Below are positions 57,411 to 64,000 of a DNA stretch of 64,000 nt, in pieces. The stretch covers positions 3,537,001 through 3,601,000 of the forward strand of contig JAZBRS010000013.1 in NCBI GenBank assembly GCA_037176725.1, given 5' to 3'. Both the position numbers and the translations under genes were made by a program. Every line of letters begins with the position of its first letter. Position 1 is the first letter of the stretch. The notes under the pieces are model-generated. The model was not told where the DNA came from. It searched no databases and saw only the letters and a program-made list of their open reading frames with translations. The DNA is from Posidonia oceanica. Lineage: Eukaryota; Streptophyta; Magnoliopsida; Alismatales; Posidoniaceae.

Positions 57411-58139
57411 GCTATCATCATTTGCGCGACTTCGCTCCGAGCGGACGGAGTCCTGCTTGCTTACTTCCTCAGGCAAGGACAACCCTTTTCGTTCTCGCGG
57501 CTTCGTAGGGTCCTACTTGTTTTGTTTTCCTTGTGTCGGACGGACAAGATCCTTTTTTCTCTTTTGGGCTGGCAGCCCCAACTACTCAGTTAACACCCAT
57601 CATACTGTCTAACCTTCCTCTCGATGCCAGGACCGCTTTAGCTGCCCCCTGGTATCATCTCCCTGATACCAGGGGCATCTTTCCGTTGCCCTTGGTGTCT
57701 TTCTCGGGTTGGTAACTCATATTACCCGGACGACATCCGTCACACTGTCAGGCGACTTTTGGGCTGATAACCCAAACAATCCGGTGATGTGTCTGTCAAC
57801 TCCTCGGGCCGATAACCCAAACTATCTGGTGATGGGTCTGTCAACTCATAGTCCATTGCACCAGCATTACAGGCTAGATAGTAGCGCCAGCATCGCATGC
57901 ACACTAGCACCATATAGTCTCCCCATTCCCAGCAGAGTTAAACACCACATCGCATCATCATGCATCACACCAACGTCACTTAGAGCCGTACGCAGCTCAG
58001 CACGCAGCATTTGCATTGCCAACGCTTAGAGTAGAGCTCAGCGAATGGCACCCCTGCGCTAGAGTTGCCCCGAGCCTCAGCGCACAACATCAGCATCCCG
58101 TGCTAGAGCTGCCTCGAGCTTCAGTACATAGCATTGCAT
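57411..58139 (+). other. 3' UTR hairpin modules of element A
   Basis: The stretch 57424-57570 contains decayed TR8/TR4-like units (GACTTCG, CGGACGGAGTCC, GGACAAG). At 57646-57675 there is a perfect 11-bp stem CCCCTGGTATC / GATACCAGGGG with an 8-base loop. The stretch 57975-58130 has three or four GAGC-type hairpin units (CGCTTAGAG...CTCAGCG). Short ORFs are not credible. Confidence 0.7.
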
Positions 58140-58432
58140 TATTCACAACATCCTCACACACGCATGCAATGTCCGCATCTCCCCAGTGGAGTTCAGCATG
58201 ACAAGCATCAGTGCAAATATTGCATCAACATCAACATTGCATCAGCATCAGCATTTGTACTCACATCTGCATTTGCATGCGCATTGCGGTAGTGAGTCAT
58301 GACTTTCGGCGTGTTCGTCGGATAAGTGACTCATGCCAACAACAAGTGTGCTCCTACTGGCGTCAGGCGGGGTGTCTTGTCAACCCAAAGCAACGGCCTT
58401 GGTTCCCTCAACCTCGCTCAGGGAAGGGCATC
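58140..58432 (+). other. 3' terminal module and polypurine tract of element A
   Basis: Matches the ends of B and C. It contains GAGTCA ... TGACTC arms and TTCCCT ... AGGGAA arms. The polypurine tract AGGGAAGGGCA (58420-58430) lies two bases before the 3' LTR and would prime plus-strand synthesis. Confidence 0.75.
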
Positions 58433-60706
58433 TGTAGACACCCCGTTTTGGCAACTAGTCGTTGGTAGATCTCTCTGGAAGCTTGCTCGGATCGTGGCAT
58501 GGCGGACCCAACCTAGACCTAAACCTTGAAACCTACCCAAAACCTCAGAAACTTACCCAAAACCTTCACACCACTAGCCTTCATAGCCCAAAATCCATCG
58601 ATGGCACGAAAGGCGAGAAATGGACCCGGATTTCACTGCAATAGGCCTTGTCCAATCAATCTCACGCATTATCGCCTATCCTAGCAGCGACTGGATCCGT
58701 CGCCGCTTATATCAGCGACGTGTGCTGTCACCGTGATGAGAGGAGACACCATAAGCCCCAGCCACCTGTTTAAACTCTCCCGCGCAGTCGTCTTTGGATG
58801 TTTCCGGCCACCCTGCACCCATGCCGACCTGCCGCTCCCGTGCACGCCACCTCCTACCATGGCCGTGCCAGAGCACACCCTGCCACCCTAAGCCATTTCC
58901 TGTGCACGCCATCTCCTACCGCAGCCTCCACCATGTCCTACCACTGACCATCTTGTACAGGCCTCGCCAAACAAAACCAGAGAGAACCCAACTTTCCACC
59001 ATTGCCGCACGAACCTGAAGAGAACCAGAGCATTCCCAGCACTCCCAAGCATTCCCCAGCAACCAGACAAGCCTCCACGAGCTTCCAAGCACCCCCACAA
59101 ATGCCTTGCCCTGCCGCCGAACCCAACTCCGACCGTCGTCGAACCAGCGCATCCCATGGCCGCCAGACGCAGAGACATCCTCCCCTGAGCATCGGGAAGC
59201 ATCCCCGGGCACGCTCGAGCATCAGCAAACGCCCCAGCATCACTCCCACCCGCTGTGAACCACCACAGCCACCTTGCCTCGCTGCCAAACCCATCTCCGG
59301 CCCGCAATGCAGCTCACAACCGCCAGACGCTATCACACTCTTCCCCGAGCACCGGGAAGCATCACCGAACCTCTTCCGTGCATTCCAAGGAGCAGCTAGA
59401 CCCTTCCTCGTGTCGATGCCGTCGTCCCACACCGCCGTCGGCCATTGCAACTCATCGACATCGGGAGGCACAATCGAGCACCCCCGCAGGTGAGTAGCCT
59501 TTCCGTTAGCCTCGTGGTTATTCCCTCATGCTCCCCGACGCTTTTAATTCGCTTTCTCTGCACTTATTCGCTATTCTTCATCACAGTTTTTGTCCTCTGT
59601 TTTCCGACGAAATCTTCGTCGACCATGCAAGGCCTTTAGCCACTGAGCACAGCCGAGGAACGCCCATAGCCACCTGCCTTGCATCCCTGGGCCCTCCTCA
59701 ACCTTCCCCAACCTTCTCAGACCGCTGTGGCAGCGTCCCGCGGCTCGCCAGCCTTCTTCAAGGCCGGCGAACGCGTGCATTCCCGGCAAAGAGGGAGGGA
59801 GGTGGAGAAAGGTTTTGGGATCGTCATTTTCCATGATTTTTTCCTAGTTTTAATCCTAGATATGCCCTCTAGCTTTCCATGTCTTTTGTTTCGCGTTTCG
59901 CATCATTTACATGGCATTTTGCTGGTGATGAATGTCACTGTCTGAAGCAACTTCGGTCGCCTATCCTAACAGTGACTTGTTCCGACGCCGCTTATACCAG
60001 CGACATGTGTTGTCGCTATTCTGAGAGGCGACATACACCTCACCGCTTATACCAGCGACGTGTGCTGTCACCGTGTTGAGAGGTGACATAGGCCAGGGGC
60101 CAGATAGTGGACAGAGCCCCCCATTTGCCGCCTTGTGTTTCGTTTACTCGACTCACTTAGTTTTAGTTTTGCTTTCCTGGTTTGTTTATCATCACATCAT
60201 GTTATTTCAACTTTAACTAGTCATTTTGGCATGGTTTCACTAAGCTTAGTATAGTTTATAAATGCATGTTGCATACCGCCCTCGGGTGAACATAAACCGG
60301 CGTTATACGCCAACATTAGCCACACAAGAGCGGATTAACCAAGAAAGATCGACTTCCTCGGGAGTATCAGGGGTGCCTAACACCTTCCTCATGCGTAATA
60401 GGAGTCCTTACCCTTTCTCTGGACCACATTGACCATGTGTCATACACATTTGGATCGGATTTGCATATTTTCAAACTGCATGAGTTTTTCTGCATGTTTT
60501 CGCATACGATTTTCCTAGTCTCTCAGTTTTTAATAGATTAGGTGGCAACTCCATGTCTTTTCCTTTGTTTTCCTTTGCGTTCGCCCGTTTTCCCGGTGTT
60601 TTTGAGTCGAGTTCTCCCTGAATTCACCGTTGGTCGTGGCCCCTCTTTCCGGTCGGTGTGCACAAGCTTTGGCAACGTGTACCCGCGTCGCTGAGACGTG
60701 GTCACA
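58433..60706 (+). repeat. 3' LTR of element A, 2274 bp
   Basis: It starts TGTAGACACCCCG and ends GTGGTCACA. It is collinear with 22638-24932 with a few small deletions. It retains the intact splice-donor consensus CAG|GTGAGT (GT at 59490), the hairpin with arms TGTCACC/GGTGACA at 60066-60088, the conserved block (60364-60432) and a primer-site-like copy TGGCAACTCC (60543-60552). Confidence 0.92.
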
Positions 60707-60711
60707 CCACA
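60707..60711. repeat. Right target-site duplication of element A (CCACA)
   Basis: CCACA directly follows the LTR end and matches 22633-22637. Confidence 0.9.
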
Positions 60712-62814
60712 AAATTAACACTAACGGAAAAACTTAATGCTATGAAACACTTGGATGCCAAACAAAACATTATGTTATACATAAAAAATTGTCACAAAAA
60801 TCATTATTGCACTTCGTAACAAGAATACACACAACAACAATGTCTTTATCCTACTTTGTAGTGTCGACAGTAAAGAGGAATATATCTCCAACAAAAACAA
60901 GATTAAACAGTATTCATATGGAATTCCTTTAAAAATCAACAATAAATAAGAATATTCTTCAAAACATTACACTTTTAGTTATCATGTAAAGTTAAAATTA
61001 CTTTTTTTATAAAACAATTATTCAACCTAAACCACCTTTAGTTCATCATGATAATGATCTTTTATAGACATAATATTCTAAAACTAAGATCATCGATTAA
61101 CTAGTGTTATCTTGTTCTTATTAAATATCAATAGAAAGCATATGATTATCAAAATCAACATAATCTTTTTGAGGTGTGTTTTCAATAGATGCCAACCTTT
61201 TACAAAAAAAAAAAAAAAACTTATTATAGATATCTCGTTTTGAACACTCCCTGATATTTTTTAGGTTGAGGACTCCATACCATCTTCCATATAGCCATAG
61301 AGGTCATTCACTCTGTCTTACAGCTCTTCTAGTAGACATTTGATTATTTTGGCCATAAAACGCCAAAACCTAATGTTCTACATAAAATGCAGGATTCGTT
61401 GCATTCTACGTTGAACGCACAATTCTTTGCGTTTTACCGTGCCAATTTGCTCCTCCTTGGTCCTAGTCAAACTTTCATTTTTTGAACTCGAGTTGACTTT
61501 CCATTTTTTGAACGAGTCCACCTTTCTTAATTTGAAACTGAGTTGACTGATCTTAATGACCCTGTAACCACCCAATTGATCTGGCACCAAATTTATTGGT
61601 AAGTTTTAAATTAAAGGGTGTAAAACACTGGAGATCATGCATTTTTTATAAAACTCTTGCTAATGTGCATTCTACACCTGACAATTGTACCCTCCGGTGC
61701 CTTCTACTTTCCTTTTTGGAATAATTTGAAATATTTCCTTTTTTAGTTGATTCCATAGATCATGCATTGACCTAATCAAACTGTATTGCGCCAAATTCAC
61801 CATTAAATGGGGGAATATTCCAACAATCAATGTAACGGGTCGTCTGCCATTTCTAGAGGTTGTAAAATGTAGAAGGCTCCGCATTCTACATAGAGTACGG
61901 GGGAATTGTGTTTTACACTCCAGTTTTGGAAACACTTGTTGTAGCTAGACTGCCTTGTCATTTGTAGACTTCTTACAATTTCTTTGACTCTCCCACGACC
62001 TTGTAGGTAAAGGGGGACCTTAGCCTTGTGAGGGGGTCAAATTTTGTGAACCAGAATTAGAAGAGAATTCTTGAGATCAAATGCCCAAGTGTTTTTACAA
62101 AAGAGCTTAAATCCTCCACCAAAAGAGTGAAGTTTTTCCTCCGATTGGTTGTTTTCGGAGTGTCCGACCATGTCGCCATCTCTAGAATTTTTGTGCATCC
62201 ATCCCATCACAATAAAAGGGGGCTTTACTTAGTATTTTTCATTTTGCATCATTTGCATTTTATAGCTAGGCATTTGTACTTAGTTAACAACCAGGGAATA
62301 AACCCTTAGGTGTGTCTTTTACTTTTTATTTCATGTTACGTACAATTTATTCTTTTGCTCATATGTTACACCATATTAATCCACGAATTGTTTGATTATT
62401 TTGAAGGAAAAAGAAGAGGAAGAAGAGCTCACTGACATGGGAACCTTTGGACAATATTGGAGTTGTCCCAAAGTAGTTGAAACTGCATCATCACAAACAT
62501 CTCCCAAGGCGTCTCGAGGGCCAGCAAACAAGCAAACTGAGAGTGACAATCACAAGTCGATTTCAACATCCGTAGAGTAGAGAAGTCGAACACAAAACAA
62601 AAAATGGGGTTGTAACGACATCAAAATCCCTTGTCCACACTTACAATGTGATAATCAATTCTCTTCTACATAATAATCTAAATATAAACACATTAGGAAT
62701 TTTCACCTTAAATCCATTGTGAACAGGAAGACCTTTTTCTAACTGGGTGCTTGGGATGTTTGTTGTGTCCCATACATAGCCTCAGGGACATTAACTTTAA
62801 GATGTACATGTTAC
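60712..62814. other. Unassigned AT-rich region right of element A
   Basis: I find no convincing gene. There is a poly-A run near 61203-61219. Short ORFs (61378-61590 minus, 61672-61935 minus, 62127-62309 plus, 62392-62580 plus) show no recognisable domain. Several phrases such as GAGTTGACT recur near 61490 and 61550. It may be decayed transposon DNA, possibly flanking the Mutator-like element. Confidence 0.4.
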
Positions 62815-64000
62815 TTTGATTTCCTCCAATCTTTTGTAGAACTTAGTCATACTACCTTTCGCTCTTAACTCAAAAATTTTCTCAAGTAACTTGGATTCTT
62901 TGTGTGTTCTAACCAAATTTGCTTGCATATGACATAAACAATGACGATGTGTATATCCCAACTCTAGAGGAAATTATTCTATTACAACTATAGCCAAACC
63001 CATAAACCGATCACTAATGATACACAATCCCATTCGATTTGTGACAAGATTTACAATTCGATCAAAAAACCAAGTCCAAGCATTTATTCTTTCCTTCTCC
63101 ACAATTGCAAAAGCTAGTGGAAATAAACCATTATTTGCATCACACCTTGTAGCAATAAGTAATGATCCCTGATATTTTCAATATAGATGTGTTCCATCTA
63201 TGGAAATGACTAACCTGAAACTAAGAAATCCAGCAATTGAGGCGTCAAAAGACCAAAAGACACGAAAAAATGCTCAACATCAAGTGTAACATAATTAGGT
63301 GCGAAATCCACAACCGTTCATGGACTGCATGCTTGTAAAATACTCATGAATCACCTTAGATCGACAAATGATCCTTCCTCCCCTCCATATATGATTCTCA
63401 ATGCTTTTACTCTTGCATGCCTTGCCTTCTAGTAAATAATGTCAATCCATTTTTCAGTCTTCACCCTTTCCATAATTTCTATTGGAGAAATAGTTATTCT
63501 CATTTTCACTGATGGAAGTGTTAGCCTATAGACAAAGGTTGGACTACATTGTCTATGATTAAACAAAAAGTTTTCATTGGTGTAAGTGTGGTTTGAGGTA
63601 TTTATTGACTTTGAAGAAAGTCTTTCCTTTAGGCACAAATACATGTAATCTCCATGGATAGCCATCTTGTATACACTTCATTATATACTTACTCTTTAAG
63701 GATGCAACAACTATGTACTTCACAAAATGATTCATATGCCAAGCTTGTAATGCATGTACAAAGTCTTCTTTGATTGGGAAAATTTTGTCTGGCCAAAAAG
63801 CATGACATGCGTTAACTCGTACACCATTAATATTTTCATGCATATAATCCTCTTTAGTGTTGAGAAATACAATATGAATTGTATCTTCTACCATAGAGTT
63901 TTCAATCCATTCCTCATTATCAAATATGTCAGGAAGCTTTTCCCATGATTCCCATGTTTCCCATTATTCACAATAACAATGTGGGTTCCTTCTTCTACAA
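62815..64000 (-). pseudogene. Mutator-like (MULE) transposase, degenerate, 5' end outside window
   Basis: Reading minus from 64000: an N-terminal MuDR-type zinc-binding region (F..K.DFVHALQAWHMNHFVKYIVV then IMKCIQDGYPWRLHVFVPKG, 63574-63894), a frameshift near 63600, a segment ending TEKWIDIIY (63429), then the transposase core with SIDGTHLY (about 63195) and ATRCDANNGLFPLAFAIVEK followed by WTWFFDRIV, then IISDR (about 63009). The order matches MULE transposases: DNA-binding domain, then DDE-type core with IDGTHL and SDR-like motifs. Several stops and frameshifts make it a pseudogene. Terminal inverted repeats are not seen in this window. Confidence 0.78.

Larger units (their letters stand above)
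22638..60706 (+). mobile_element. Element A: complete Ogre-type Ty3/gypsy retrotransposon interrupted by element B
   Basis: Direct LTRs at 22638-24932 and 58433-60706 flank a primer site, gag, protease, reverse transcriptase, two RNase H domains, integrase, 3' UTR arrays, an extra ORF and a polypurine tract. The whole is bounded by a perfect 5-bp duplication CCACA. Subtracting element B and its duplicated target leaves about 19.9 kb, the size range known for Ogre elements. The second RNase H and gag-pol in one frame fit the Tat lineage. Coding capacity is destroyed by stops and frameshifts, so it is not autonomous now. Confidence 0.93.

Noticed and set aside
60712..62814. Possible host gene in the AT-rich region right of element A
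   Set aside because: Only short ORFs without recognisable domains, no consistent exon chain, and decayed transposon sequence follows directly.

Overview
The window is plant nuclear DNA, most likely from an angiosperm with a large repeat-rich genome. It is almost entirely nested LTR retrotransposons. I recognise no host gene, tRNA or rRNA. Evidence for a plant: Ty3/gypsy elements of the Tat/Ogre lineage (LTRs starting TGTAGACACC, a TGGCGACTCC primer site, a second RNase H, giant size), an Athila-like element, a Mutator-like transposase and a plant-mobile-domain-like (DUF7745-like) extra ORF. The species cannot be named from this sequence.

Layout. Element C (1-15736) is a Tat/Ogre-type element cut by the left window edge. 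It has lost gag-pol and kept a 76-bp integrase tail flanked by two diverged copies of its 3' untranslated region (UTR), each with its own tandem array. A 4.86-kb solo LTR (element D, 6685-11541, target duplication CCAAT) sits inside C. The 3' LTR of C is interrupted by element E (15737-about 21667), an internally deleted Athila-like element with only a gag remnant. After an unassigned spacer comes element A (22638-60706, target duplication CCACA). A is a structurally complete Ogre-type element of about 19.9 kb once its insert is subtracted. It carries gag, protease, reverse transcriptase, RNase H, a second RNase H, a DD35E integrase and a downstream extra ORF, but the coding region holds 22 in-frame stops and several frameshifts.

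Element B (35416-53554, target duplication GTATG) is inserted in A downstream of integrase. B is a non-autonomous gag-only element. Its right-hand LTR is in inverted orientation, yet the whole unit has a perfect target-site duplication. Right of A lie 2.1 kb of unassigned DNA and a decayed Mutator-like (MULE) transposase on the minus strand that runs off the window.

The most unusual signal is in the non-coding parts. Several unrelated tandem-repeat families in the 3' UTRs of A, B and C are built from short stem-loops. In at least three families the two stem arms vary together (for example GATGAGT/ACTCATC against GATAAGT/ACTTATC), as expected if the hairpin itself is maintained or copied. The LTRs carry hairpins too, a strongly conserved block of about 70 bp, and a decoy copy of the primer-binding site 150-170 bp before the LTR end. 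In B the decoy marks the edge of an LTR-tail duplication.

How the parts fit: A encodes, or once encoded, the full replication machinery. B keeps LTRs, primer site, a leader shared with A, gag and 3' UTR modules, so it looks like a parasite mobilised in trans. C, D and E are older debris.
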